Notes under the pieces: generated by a model
Told to the model about the DNA's origin: nothing
What the model saw: the letters and a program-made list of their open reading frames with translations, nothing else
Databases searched by the model: none
Source of the DNA: Marinobacter szutsaonensis
Lineage (GTDB): Bacteria > Pseudomonadota > Gammaproteobacteria > Pseudomonadales > Oleiphilaceae
Assembly (NCBI RefSeq): GCF_039523335.1
Contig: NZ_BAAAFC010000004.1
Span: forward strand, 1 to 64,000
Direction of reading: 5' to 3'
Length of the DNA: 64,000 nt
Part shown: positions 7,072 through 13,470 of the stretch, one piece after another
How positions within the stretch are numbered: position 1 is the first letter of the stretch
Layout: the number at the start of each line of letters is the position of its first letter
Program-made: the position numbers and the translations under genes

Positions 7072-7138
7072 TTATAACGCTGAGCTTTGCGGCTGACGGT
7101 GCCCAGCACCGGCAGTCCGCAACAGTGGCTTGTTAGGC
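7072..7138 (-). other. attC site of cassette C14 (short, divergent)
   Basis: 67 bp. R' TTATAAC, R'' GTTAGGC, with arms TTTGCGGCTGACGGTGCC...GGCAGTCCGCAA. Confidence 0.85.
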
Positions 7139-7143
7139 AAAGT

Positions 7144-7527
7144 TTACGGAACATAAACCAAGCCTACGTGGAGCTGTACAATGCCATCGGTTTCTTCCAC
7201 CTTCCCTGTGAGCACTAAGTCACTGGGACCTTCACCTTCGGTATACAAATCTACCAACACATCCCAGTGAGATCCCATCCACTGTGCGCATGACGTTTCC
7301 CAGGTTTCTTCAGGCAGTTCCACGAGAGTCTCGCCATACTCCGCAATGTAATTTTCAATTTGAGTAGCCAACTCTGGGCCAACTGGAGATACCCCGGTGA
7401 TTGGACGACTCAACCGATAATCACCCTGCACAAATGCAGCAACCACTTTGCAGAGAATTGGTCTCCAAGAAGCTGCTATGGGGTGAGCAGCGCTTTCATC
7501 TTTTATTGCGGCCGGTTGATCATGCAT
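7144..7527 (-). CDS. Uncharacterised soluble protein (cassette C14)
   Basis: A 127-residue, acidic, soluble protein that I do not recognise. The C-terminal half, with W-D-V-L-V-D-L-Y-T-E-E/G-x-x-x-S-D-L-V-L-T, then L-H-V-G-L-V-Y-V-P, suggests an alpha+beta fold ending in a beta strand. The frame begins at ATG 7527, with only a weak ribosome site (AATAAGA) and an attC boundary just upstream. A polymorphic-toxin immunity or adaptor role is possible but not supported. Confidence 0.6.
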   Translation of the reverse strand: MHDQPAAIKDESAAHPIAASWRPILCKVVAAFVQGDYRLSRPITGVSPVGPELATQIENYIAEYGETLVELPEETWETSCAQWMGSHWDVLVDLYTEGEGPSDLVLTGKVEETDGIVQLHVGLVYVP

Positions 7528-7538
7528 TGGTTCTTATT

Positions 7539-7602
7539 GCCTAACGAAAGAGGTTAAGCGGCCCTGGCGCCAGCCAGGGTCCGACTTAACGTGTGGTTAT
7601 AC
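7539..7602 (-). other. attC site of cassette C13 (short)
   Basis: 64 bp. R' GCCTAAC, R'' GTTATAC, arms CCTGGCGCCAGCCAGGG. Confidence 0.8.
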
Positions 7603-7759
7603 GGATCGTCCTGAATGACTCTCATGTTCCCCTTCATTGGCAGACCACTCCACACTCGGAAGACAACCCTGGAAAGCTATCAGGCAAATGGTTAGCGCGG
7701 ACGCAGGAGATGCGAAGGCACGGAACAAAGGCGACCACGATCGCTGATTGATCGGCCTT

Positions 7760-7824
7760 CCCTCAAGAGCCGGGACAGAGCGGTTTAAGCCGGGTCTTAA
7801 CCGCTCTGTCCCGGCTCTTGAGGG
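7760..7824. repeat. Long inverted repeat inside cassette C13
   Basis: Left arm 7760-7789, right arm 7796-7824, loop CCGGGT. The 29-nt right arm is the exact complement of the left arm except for one extra T in the left arm. As RNA or single-stranded DNA it would form one of the most stable hairpins in the window. There is no U-tract, so it is not a typical terminator. Confidence 0.9.
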
Positions 7825-7839
7825 TAGCAGGGAGAGCGC

Positions 7840-7917
7840 TCAACGGCGATCCGCATTATTTGTTTTCTTGCAGCAGGTTCCAAAACCAGAAAAACACTGT
7901 TTACATATACAGTGCAT
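7840..7917 (-). CDS. Candidate 25-residue Cys-rich peptide (cassette C13)
   Basis: A frame of 25 codons starts at ATG 7917 and stops at TGA 7840-7842. The peptide begins M-H-C-I-C-K-Q-C-F and has C-C-K-K further on, giving five cysteines in 25 residues, a density typical of metal-binding or disulfide peptides. GGAGG lies nine bases upstream of the ATG. A LexA box overlaps codons 2-7, so LexA bound there would block transcription into the frame. It could equally be chance; no homologue is known to me. Confidence 0.35.
   Translation of the reverse strand: MHCICKQCFSGFGTCCKKTNNADRR
7897..7912. promoter_or_regulatory. LexA (SOS) box in cassette C13
   Basis: CTGTTTACATATACAG fits CTGT-N8-ACAG exactly, and the flanks extend the palindrome to CACTGT...ACAGTG. 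Two other SOS boxes in the window (intI and imuA) have the same form. It would place a cassette promoter under DNA-damage control. Which strand is transcribed is unclear. Confidence 0.75.
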
Positions 7918-7970
7918 GTCCGATAACCTCCGGAAAAACGGCAAGAAAACCTTTGCACCCTCACCAACCG

Positions 7971-8054
7971 CTATAACGCCGCCAGCATGCGCGGCTACGG
8001 AATGGAGGCGAAGCCGCAATGCAGTAGACGTCGCCGTGCCTGGCCTTGTTAGCT
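7971..8054 (-). other. attC site of cassette C12 (second family)
   Basis: 84 bp, GCATGCGCGG family. R' CTATAAC, R'' GTTAGCT. Confidence 0.9.
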
Positions 8055-8642
8055 TTCTCCAATTTCTGACACAAGCTTGGCTCGTACATCATCAAGTATC
8101 TCATTGATTAAGCTCACGTCCTCGTCGCTTATCTCATGGCGGAAGGTCGGAATGAGCTCCAGAAAATAAAGAAACATGAAAAACCTTTCTCCCAAAATCT
8201 CGCAACGATACTTATGGGTCTCATTTGGATACCATTCCATGCGCTCTTCATGGTACTCAAACTCCTCTCGGAGAAGTTCTCCTCTCGTGGCCCTATCCGT
8301 CATGATGTCGTCATTTATGATGACGTTGACCAGCTCCGACTCTCTCTCTTTGTTGCCCGCTTTCCCATAAATGTAGGCTAGCAGCAGAATCCCCATTCCA
8401 TTGCTTGACCAGAGATCGATGCAATTCTCACTGGACTGAATTTCGAACACAAAACTATCCAGAAGACTCTGCGCCTGACTCTCTCGCCCGCTAAGGTAAA
8501 GATATAGGGCCAGCCACACTGCTCGGTCTATATGTTTGTAGCTCGTTATCTTGAAGCTACGCAGAAGACTCTTCTTTGAACTGGATATGATCTTGGGATC
8601 GTTTGGGTGCTCGTCAATTTTTAGGGTAACCATCGGGCCCAA
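8049..8642 (-). CDS. Uncharacterised helical protein (cassette C12)
   Basis: A 197-residue soluble protein that I do not recognise. It looks mostly alpha-helical: paired helices around D-R-A-V-W-L-A-L-Y-L-Y-L-S-G-R-E-S-Q-A and L-L-L-A-Y-I-Y-G-K-A-G-N-K-E-R-E resemble TPR-like repeats, followed by an acidic helix E-E-F-E-Y-H-E-E-R-M-E-W. It starts at TTG 8642 or, three codons in, at ATG 8633; neither has a good ribosome site. The stop is the TAA in R''. Confidence 0.65.
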   Translation of the reverse strand: MGPMVTLKIDEHPNDPKIISSSKKSLLRSFKITSYKHIDRAVWLALYLYLSGRESQAQSLLDSFVFEIQSSENCIDLWSSNGMGILLLAYIYGKAGNKERESELVNVIINDDIMTDRATRGELLREEFEYHEERMEWYPNETHKYRCEILGERFFMFLYFLELIPTFRHEISDEDVSLINEILDDVRAKLVSEIGES

Positions 8643-8647
8643 TCTTT

Positions 8648-8704
8648 AGCTAACGCTGCGATTTGCGGTGAGCGGAGCGAATCCGCAACATTGCCTTGTT
8701 AGAG
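8648..8704 (-). other. attC site of cassette C11 (short)
   Basis: 57 bp, the shortest in the array. R' AGCTAAC, R'' GTTAGAG, arms TGCGGTGAGCGGAGCGAATCCGCA. Confidence 0.8.
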
Positions 8705-8705
8705 A

Positions 8706-9203
8706 TCACCGATCGAAAAACCATTCGAGCGCTTCCGGCACCTCTTCCTCAGACACTTCCAATATTAATTCTGCGTAGCCATGTTGCTTAACTGAGATCG
8801 CGAAAGCCGCCAAAGCAGCACGGCTTATTTCGTTACTCTTTTCTGCACCGATGATGGCAACGGAAATTCGCCCAAGTTCGGCAAGAGAATGAAAGTATTC
8901 AGCCACCAGTTCTTCCGGTACAGCTAGCCCTTGTTTGAACCGAGCAACTTCAATTGATGCCGGAAGCGCGAAGAAGCTGACCGATGCCTTCTGCGGATCG
9001 CCCGCTAGGCGTTTAACGATCTCAGGCACAGCAGCAAACGACGCCGAGTAGATATCGCCCTGGTGATAGAGGCAACTCCATAGAGAAAACCAAGGCTCCT
9101 CATCGTAGGAGGATTCATCAGGAAATACGGAAATCGCTTCCAGCAATGCAGGAATGTTCTCCGCAGTGCCATAGGCGTGATTTAACTTCTCCCAGTTGGG
9201 CAC
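8706..9203 (-). CDS. Helical-repeat protein, possibly immunity-like (C11)
   Basis: A 165-residue acidic soluble protein. The phrase L-W-S-C-L-Y-H-Q-G-D-I-Y-S-A-S-F-A-A-V-P-E-I followed by helical segments is typical of a group of HEAT-like small proteins found near polymorphic toxins and in metabolic islands, but I cannot name the family. The start is a GTG at 9203 with GAGGG at good spacing, so translation is well supported. No toxin gene is next to it. Confidence 0.65.
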   Translation of the reverse strand: MPNWEKLNHAYGTAENIPALLEAISVFPDESSYDEEPWFSLWSCLYHQGDIYSASFAAVPEIVKRLAGDPQKASVSFFALPASIEVARFKQGLAVPEELVAEYFHSLAELGRISVAIIGAEKSNEISRAALAAFAISVKQHGYAELILEVSEEEVPEALEWFFDR

Positions 9204-9219
9204 GAATTCCCTCTTTGAT

Positions 9220-9304
9220 CTCTAACGCCAGCCAGCATGCGCGGATACGGAATGGAGGCGAAGCCGCAATGTAGTAGACGTCGCCGTGCCTGGCCTTGTT
9301 AAAT
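9220..9304 (-). other. attC site of cassette C10 (second family)
   Basis: 85 bp, GCATGCGCGG family. R' CTCTAAC, R'' GTTAAAT. Confidence 0.9.
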
Positions 9305-9318
9305 TTGATTCCCCAGGC

Positions 9319-9690
9319 TCATTTAGCCGCATGTTTACATACGCCACAGACCCTGTAATTCCCAGGACCCCTTGCTGTGAGGCTTTTTAAGCCTTTCGAG
9401 TCGTAACATGCAGCACAGTATAACCGCTCGATATCACCATCAAAGTAGTAACAGCCCCTCTCAACTTCGGGTTTCTCTGTCGGCTTTTGCTGGGCCTTCA
9501 GTACTGAAACTTCCTCTCGAAGTGCGACTACTTGCTCCTTGAGATCTGCCGCGGCTAACTTTGCATCAGCCAGCTCAAGACTCAAATCGGCCAGGACGTT
9601 TTTAATCTCAGCCTCGTTGATGTGCTTGGATATTTCTCGGAGTCTCGAGAGGAGGGCCAACGAATTATTCAGTGGAGAGATAATATCCAT
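9319..9690 (-). CDS. Coiled-coil protein with C-terminal zinc ribbon (C10)
   Basis: A 123-residue protein. The N-terminal 70 residues form a long heptad-type helix (I-S-P-L-N-N-S-L-A-L-L onward, with many Leu/Ala/Glu), likely a dimeric coiled coil. The C-terminal part has two Cys pairs, C-A-A-C and C-G-V-C, about 24 residues apart, with Y-Y-F-D-G-D before them: a four-cysteine zinc ribbon. This layout suggests a nucleic-acid or protein adaptor. Start 9690 follows GGGAG; a longer in-frame start (9759) reaches into the adjacent attC and is rejected. Confidence 0.7.
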   Translation of the reverse strand: MDIISPLNNSLALLSRLREISKHINEAEIKNVLADLSLELADAKLAAADLKEQVVALREEVSVLKAQQKPTEKPEVERGCYYFDGDIERLYCAACYDSKGLKSLTARGPGNYRVCGVCKHAAK

Positions 9691-9705
9691 GATGTCTCCC
9701 GAGGA

Positions 9706-9789
9706 ATTTAACGCTAAGCTTTGGGGCGGCTGAAGCGACGCGTAAGCCGTCCCAGCCACGATAGTGGCGACAACAGCGCCTTGTTATGA
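9706..9789 (-). other. attC site of cassette C9 (divergent)
   Basis: 84 bp. R' ATTTAAC, R'' GTTATGA, arms GGGGCGGCTGAAGCGACGCG...CGTC. The C9 gene reads through R'' and stops near R'. Confidence 0.85.
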
Positions 9790-10079
9790 GTATTACCGCC
9801 GGGCTTCTTCAAAAAACCCGCAGACTCGAAATAGTATTTTGCTGCGCTTTGAAGTGATTCAAACTGCCGCACATTAGTCTTGGCACCACGGTCTTGGTTG
9901 TAACACGCATAACCATGCAAAGACTTGACGAAATAAACCCCGTCGAAGGTACTTGGAGCGAAAAAGTGCCAACCATCATCTTCTAGCTCATCGAACACTC
10001 GATCTGTACGAAATAGCTCAAGCACTCTGCTTTCATCACCATTCAACTTTTCTTGGATCAAATTGCTGATAGTTGGCAT
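9714..10079 (-). CDS. Uncharacterised protein with attC-encoded tail (C9)
   Basis: A 121-residue soluble protein that I do not recognise. The centre has D-G-W-H-F-F-A-P-S-T-F-D-G-V-Y-F-V-K-S-L-H-G-Y-A, alternating aromatic and hydrophobic residues of a beta sheet, followed by a helix. The frame does not stop at R'' as in most neighbours; it continues across the attC and ends at TAG 9714-9716. The last roughly 24 residues (basic, R-L-T-R-R-F-S-R) are therefore encoded by the recombination site. The start may be ATG 10079 or GTG 10088. Confidence 0.6.
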   Translation of the reverse strand: MPTISNLIQEKLNGDESRVLELFRTDRVFDELEDDGWHFFAPSTFDGVYFVKSLHGYACYNQDRGAKTNVRQFESLQSAAKYYFESAGFLKKPGGNTHNKALLSPLSWLGRLTRRFSRPKA

Positions 10080-10088
10080 GGACTTCAC

Positions 10089-10148
10089 TCATAACGCTAA
10101 GCACACCGGCGCCACGCCAGTGGCGTCCGGTGCTGTGAATTGTTAGGT
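10089..10148 (-). other. attC site of cassette C8 (short)
   Basis: 60 bp, shortened main family. R' TCATAAC, R'' GTTAGGT, arms CACCGGCGCCACGCCAGTGGCGTCCGGTG forming one tight hairpin. Confidence 0.85.
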
Positions 10149-10661
10149 ACGAAACTCCTGGATAAACCCATCATAGATTACTCGTGAAGGGTGCCGGCTC
10201 GTTTGCAGTAGTCGCCTTCCAGGGTAAGACCGTACCATTTCTAGTATTTCGTTTTGGCGCTCGGCAAAGCCATTGTCCTTACCCCATGCGACGAGAACGA
10301 TATCAGACTGCTTGATGGCTTCTTCGATAGCTGCATTGTTTCGGGTGCCAATTTGTTCTCTGCTACCAACGAAGCCATTCGTTTGAATGAAGGCGAATTG
10401 ATTAACGACTACAAGGCGCTCGACACCTAAAAACTCTTCAAGATTTTTCTCAAAAACCACCCGTTCCAATACTTGTACTGATTTATCTGCAAATTCAACA
10501 CACGCATAGCTCGGGTTCTGCATTATGGCGCAGACCGTTTTAGGTAGCGCAGAACTTCCTACCTTCGTTGCGCTAAGTCGATAGCGGAACACCGGTGGAG
10601 TCTCGCATGAAAAGTCGGCCTCTATTTCTAATCCGGGGCGATGAAGGAAAGTTTGCTTCAA
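10143..10661 (-). CDS. DUF1643 protein (cassette C8)
   Basis: A 172-residue protein with the DUF1643 pattern: M-Q-N-P-S-Y-A (usually M-L-N-P-S-x-A), then V-E-R-L-V-V-V-N-Q-F-A (usually V-V-N-L-F-A), a central N-N-A-A-I, V-L-V-A-W-G and a C-terminal S-R-H-P-S-R (usually H-P-L/S). DUF1643 proteins are distant DNA-glycosylase-like or mobile-element-associated proteins of unproven function, often seen in integrons and phages. The start is a TTG at 10661 because no ATG is present upstream of the first conserved block. The stop is the TAA of R''. Confidence 0.82.
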   Translation of the reverse strand: MKQTFLHRPGLEIEADFSCETPPVFRYRLSATKVGSSALPKTVCAIMQNPSYACVEFADKSVQVLERVVFEKNLEEFLGVERLVVVNQFAFIQTNGFVGSREQIGTRNNAAIEEAIKQSDIVLVAWGKDNGFAERQNEILEMVRSYPGRRLLQTSRHPSRVIYDGFIQEFRT

Positions 10662-10668
10662 TTGTTGT

Positions 10669-10773
10669 ACCTAACGCCAATATTCAGCGGCGGCCTTTGC
10701 GCAGCGAAGCGGAGAAAAGGCCGTCCGGTGGAGGCCCGCAAGGGCCGGAACGAACTGGAATGACTGGTTAGGA
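10669..10773 (-). other. attC site of cassette C7 (long)
   Basis: 105 bp, the longest in the array, with an extended central arm CGGCGGCCTTTGCGCAGCG...GGAGAAAAGGCCGTCCGG. R' ACCTAAC, R'' GTTAGGA. Confidence 0.9.
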
Positions 10774-10774
10774 C

Positions 10775-11107
10775 TCACTTGGTGAACACCTTATTCAGCA
10801 CCTTGCCAGTTGAGGGGTCTAGCTCGACCTCGAAGCCTGAAAAGTTACCCACCTTGAATGGCGCCTCGCTGAGAATATTCACGTAGGCATCTGTGCGACC
10901 TCTACCAATATCTTCGGCCCGCCAAATGAGCTTACCACCCTGATCGTATGCAAATAGGTTTCGCGCGGGTGTGTCTTTCGGAAATGCCATATAGTCATAT
11001 ACAACGACGATTTTGCCATCGATAAATCGAGCTTCCAGCACAGGGTGTTGAGCTTCTAACTCACCGCCCGGATAAATAATCTGGTTTCCTTGTAGCGACA
11101 ATTTCAT
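10775..11107 (-). CDS. Uncharacterised beta-rich protein (cassette C7)
   Basis: A 110-residue soluble protein composed mostly of beta-strand-like segments (G-K-I-V-V-V-Y-D-Y-M, G-K-L-I-W-R-A-E-D-I, F-S-G-F-E-V-E-L-D-P-S-T-G-K-V). The last phrase resembles one blade of a WD/PQQ-like propeller, but the protein is far too short for a full propeller. ATG 11107 is preceded immediately by AAGG. Function unknown. Confidence 0.6.
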   Translation of the reverse strand: MKLSLQGNQIIYPGGELEAQHPVLEARFIDGKIVVVYDYMAFPKDTPARNLFAYDQGGKLIWRAEDIGRGRTDAYVNILSEAPFKVGNFSGFEVELDPSTGKVLNKVFTK

Positions 11108-11116
11108 CCTTGGTAG

Positions 11117-11195
11117 TCCTAACGCCGAAGCACAGCGGCGCCACGTCAGTGGCGTCCGGCGGCCGAAGGCCGCGTACTGATGCGTCTGGTTATGT
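11117..11195 (-). other. attC site of cassette C6
   Basis: 79 bp, a main-family subtype (CACAGCGGCGCCACGTCAG...CCGCGTACTGATGCG) shared with C4 and C1. R' TCCTAAC, R'' GTTATGT. Confidence 0.9.
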
Positions 11196-11200
11196 GACTA

Positions 11201-11551
11201 CTATGCACACCATTCTCCTACTGCATCCGAGGATGAAAATCCGTGCATCATGATGTTTTCGGGCGACTCTCCGAAGCCCAAAGCGAACTCATTTTCTGAC
11301 TCCAGTGTAAGTAGCCAACTATTATCCATGTGCGCGATGGCTATCACTTTTGAACTTTTATACTTCTCAAAATCGTACTCGGGAAAGCAAGCAGAGGTGA
11401 CAGTAACCGGGATGGGATCAATTACGTGCTCAAAGAGTGCTCGTAATACCTCGGCCAAGTGCTCCTCGTAAGTTTTGCCCTTAGGGGTAATCAGTTGCGC
11501 CCCTTCAGCTATGGACCGCTCAATCTTCTTGATCGCTTCAGACTTAGTCAT
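11201..11551 (-). CDS. Uncharacterised small soluble protein (cassette C6)
   Basis: A 116-residue protein that I do not recognise. A basic N-terminal helix (K-S-E-A-I-K-K-I-E-R-S-I) leads into K-T-Y-E-E-H-L-A-E-V-L-R-A-L-F, then beta strands with S-K-V-I-A-I-A-H-M-D-N-S-W-L-L-T-L. The start is taken at ATG 11551, the first ATG inside the cassette. The longer open frame upstream (to 11707) runs through the neighbouring attC. There is no clear ribosome site. Confidence 0.55.
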   Translation of the reverse strand: MTKSEAIKKIERSIAEGAQLITPKGKTYEEHLAEVLRALFEHVIDPIPVTVTSACFPEYDFEKYKSSKVIAIAHMDNSWLLTLESENEFALGFGESPENIMMHGFSSSDAVGEWCA

Positions 11552-11563
11552 AACTGATTGCGC

Positions 11564-11661
11564 ACATAACGCTGATATTAAGCGGCGCCCATGGAGTGTA
11601 ACGGAATGGGCGTCCGGTGGAGGCCCAAAGGGCCGTAACGAACTTGAATGCTTGGTTATAT
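11564..11661 (-). other. attC site of cassette C5
   Basis: 98 bp, main family with a longer central loop (CCCATGGAGTGTAACGGAATG). R' ACATAAC, R'' GTTATAT. Confidence 0.9.
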
Positions 11662-11982
11662 GCTGGTGGAAACCAAAATGACCGGGAGTAACAGAATTAA
11701 ATACCACTTCCAGACCCCATAAAGACCCGCCAGGCGACGATGTTTCTTAACTGCTATGTGATCTGGCAAAGCCCACTGAGGAGGCTCTTTGTAACCACGG
11801 AACGAAAACAAAGTCATACCCAAGTAAGAACTTCCTTCTGGGTTAAACCTGAACCCTCGAGGCTTACCGTCTACCACCCAATCCTCTCTGAAGTGCCGGT
11901 ATTGGTACGAAATAAAGTCATCGAACACTATGCACACGGCTATCCATAGCAGCCCTCCAATTAGGAGATATAGAGGGATCAT
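11656..11982 (-). CDS. Two-helix membrane protein (cassette C5)
   Basis: Unrecognised 108-residue protein. A transmembrane helix at each end (about 3-19 and 89-106) brackets a basic cytoplasmic middle (H-F-R-E-D-W, R-G-F-R-F-N-P-E-G, K-K-H-R-R). ATG 11982 follows AGAGGA at good spacing; an in-frame GTG lies one codon upstream. The stop is the TAA in R''. Function unknown. Confidence 0.65.
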   Translation of the reverse strand: MIPLYLLIGGLLWIAVCIVFDDFISYQYRHFREDWVVDGKPRGFRFNPEGSSYLGMTLFSFRGYKEPPQWALPDHIAVKKHRRLAGLYGVWKWYLILLLPVILVSTSI

Positions 11983-11994
11983 CACGTTCCTCTC

Positions 11995-12073
11995 ATATAA
12001 CGCCGAAGCACAGCGGCGCCACGTCAGTGGCGTCCGGCGGCCACCGGCCGCGTACTGATGCGCCTTGTTAATG
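11995..12073 (-). other. attC site of cassette C4
   Basis: 79 bp, same subtype as C6. R' ATATAAC, R'' GTTAATG. As in C21 and C18, the site is followed directly by ATGGCCG on the + strand. Confidence 0.9.
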
Positions 12074-12278
12074 GCCGGTTACCCGGCGATTTATCCCTGG
12101 CACCCAAACCCGAATGCCCTTTACCAAACAGCTTGCACCTAAACTAGCCCATGGCGCGAGGAACCAGAACACGGAACTATCAGATTTTGCAGTGCTTTGC
12201 GGGGAGAGGAGTTGAATTGAACCGAAATTTTGAAAGCAACTCCCTGCTCTAATGCCTTAATCCTTCCGAGGCCTTGGC
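12074..12278 (-). other. ORF-poor cassette C4 (diverged relative of C18 and C21)
   Basis: 205 bp. It shares the attC-proximal blocks GGCACCCAAA/CCCA, AGCTTGCACC and GGAACCAGAAC with C18 and C21, then diverges. A one-base difference relative to C18/C21 shifts the frame of the shared peptide after F-W-F-L. The other half shows no gene. Confidence 0.55.
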
Positions 12279-12356
12279 CATTAACGCGAAGCGCACCGGC
12301 GGTCTTTTCGGAGCAAAGCGGAGAAAAGACCGTCCGAGTGCCGCGTATTGTTAGCT
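12279..12356 (-). other. attC site of cassette C3
   Basis: 78 bp. R' CATTAAC, R'' GTTAGCT, arms GGTCTTTTCGGAGC...GGAGAAAAGACCGTCC. Confidence 0.85.
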
Positions 12357-12983
12357 GATAAACTCAGACATTGCCGACTGGCTTGAAGAGCCACCTGCAA
12401 GGCTTGCCTTTACTCCAGTTCGATTGCGTTCTGGATGATTTTGGCTTGCTTTAACTTGTCCAGTGAGCTTTTCAATTCGGATCTCGATACCAACAATAGC
12501 TTTCACCAAGCGACTGGTGAATTCGGAAGGAGCATCATCTACAGACCATGGGTTCGCTCTACCGGACTCGTGAAGATCTGTTAACTGATGAAGATGTTCT
12601 GTCAGCCAAGCGTGCTCCTGAGAGATGGAAGCTTTGCCTTCTGCATGAACAGCCAGGTAGTTCCATGTTGGAACAACCCGACCTGTCTCCGCTTTTGTTT
12701 GATACCACGACGGTGACACATAGGCATCTGGCCCCTTAAAAATCGCAAGAACCGACGCGCCGTTTTGAATTCGCTGCCAAACAGGATTCACACGGGCCAC
12801 ATGGCACCTGAGCGTGCCAAGCGGATGCTCGTCGCTGGAACTAAAATGGAACGGGAGGTGATTTGCGTCGATACCATCACCGTCAGCTATAACCAGTACA
12901 CCAAAACTATATTCCTTGATGTACTGCTGAAGTTTGTCTTGGTTTTCTTCCCTAAAATGGCCCGGGACTAGCATCTTTAGCAT
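12351..12983 (-). CDS. PaiB-like FMN-binding protein (cassette C3)
   Basis: A 210-residue protein with all hallmarks of the PaiB/FMN_bind_2 family: V-P-G-H-F-R-E at the N-terminus, A-N-H-L-P-F-H, G-T-L-R-C-H-V-A-R-V-N-P-V-W, F-K-G-P-D-A-Y-V-S-P-S-W-Y, V-V-P-T-W-N-Y-L-A-V-H and a C-terminal K-A-S-Q-N. Relatives have a split-barrel FMN-binding fold; Bacillus PaiB represses sporulation and protease genes. A role as a flavin-dependent oxidoreductase is equally possible. The length is normal for the family. ATG 12983 follows GAGAGAG. Confidence 0.9.
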   Translation of the reverse strand: MLKMLVPGHFREENQDKLQQYIKEYSFGVLVIADGDGIDANHLPFHFSSSDEHPLGTLRCHVARVNPVWQRIQNGASVLAIFKGPDAYVSPSWYQTKAETGRVVPTWNYLAVHAEGKASISQEHAWLTEHLHQLTDLHESGRANPWSVDDAPSEFTSRLVKAIVGIEIRIEKLTGQVKASQNHPERNRTGVKASLAGGSSSQSAMSEFIS

Positions 12984-13005
12984 CTCTCTCGGTAGATTAT
13001 GATAC

Positions 13006-13095
13006 AGCTAACGCTGAGGTAACCGGCGCCGGAGCGCCAGCGGAGGGAACCAAAAGCGGTACGCTTTTGGCGTCCGGTTGACCGACTGGTTATGG
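13006..13095 (-). other. attC site of cassette C2
   Basis: 90 bp. R' AGCTAAC, R'' GTTATGG, arms AACCGGCGCCGGAGCGCC...GGCGTCCGGTT. Confidence 0.9.
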
Positions 13096-13455
13096 CTGCT
13101 CATTTCGCCTCACGATTCCGATGACCAACTTGCCACAACCGAGAGCCAACAAAAGCATCAATAGAATCTGGACGACGCTAATGGCTATAAAATACCACTG
13201 GTATTTGTCTTGGGCTTCTTGTTTGGCTGACGAGAACTTTTTCAGGAAGTCATCATTTTTCATGAGATTCGAAAGCTGCTCTTTCGACATGAATTCCCAG
13301 GTTTCAAGATCCCAAGGCTCTGGACCAAGCACGCTCACGCGAATCTCTTTCTCCATCATTTCCTGAAGTGCGCTTCGGCCTGTTTCCAATACAGATTCAA
13401 CCAAGTTCACGAGCAAGAAAAAGACGAAAACTGTTAAACAAACTTTGAGCTTCAC
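13090..13455 (-). CDS. Membrane protein with two helices (cassette C2)
   Basis: Unrecognised 121-residue protein. An N-terminal transmembrane segment (about 4-21) is followed by a polar, helical periplasmic domain (M-M-E-K-E-I-R, W-D-L-E-T-W-E-F-M, K-N-D-D-F-L-K-K-F) and a second segment (about 87-112) ending in V-R-R-N. The GTG at 13455 has AAGGAAG at good spacing. The stop is in R''. As the second cassette from attI it should be well transcribed if a promoter lies near attI. Confidence 0.65.
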   Translation of the reverse strand: MKLKVCLTVFVFFLLVNLVESVLETGRSALQEMMEKEIRVSVLGPEPWDLETWEFMSKEQLSNLMKNDDFLKKFSSAKQEAQDKYQWYFIAISVVQILLMLLLALGCGKLVIGIVRRNEQP

Positions 13456-13470
13456 TCGACTTCCTTGTGG

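Larger units (their letters stand above)
7603..7970. other. Gene-poor cassette C13 with palindrome and LexA box
   Basis: 368 bp without a normal-sized gene. It contains a near-perfect 29-bp inverted repeat (7760-7824), a canonical LexA box (7897-7912) and, on the - strand, a 25-codon Cys-rich frame (7840-7917) with a ribosome site. The remaining sequence shows nothing I recognise. It may be a regulatory or small-peptide cassette. Confidence 0.65.

Noticed and set aside
11552..11707. N-terminal extension of the C6 gene
   Set aside because: It reads through the neighbouring attC; the first ATG inside the cassette is at 11551.
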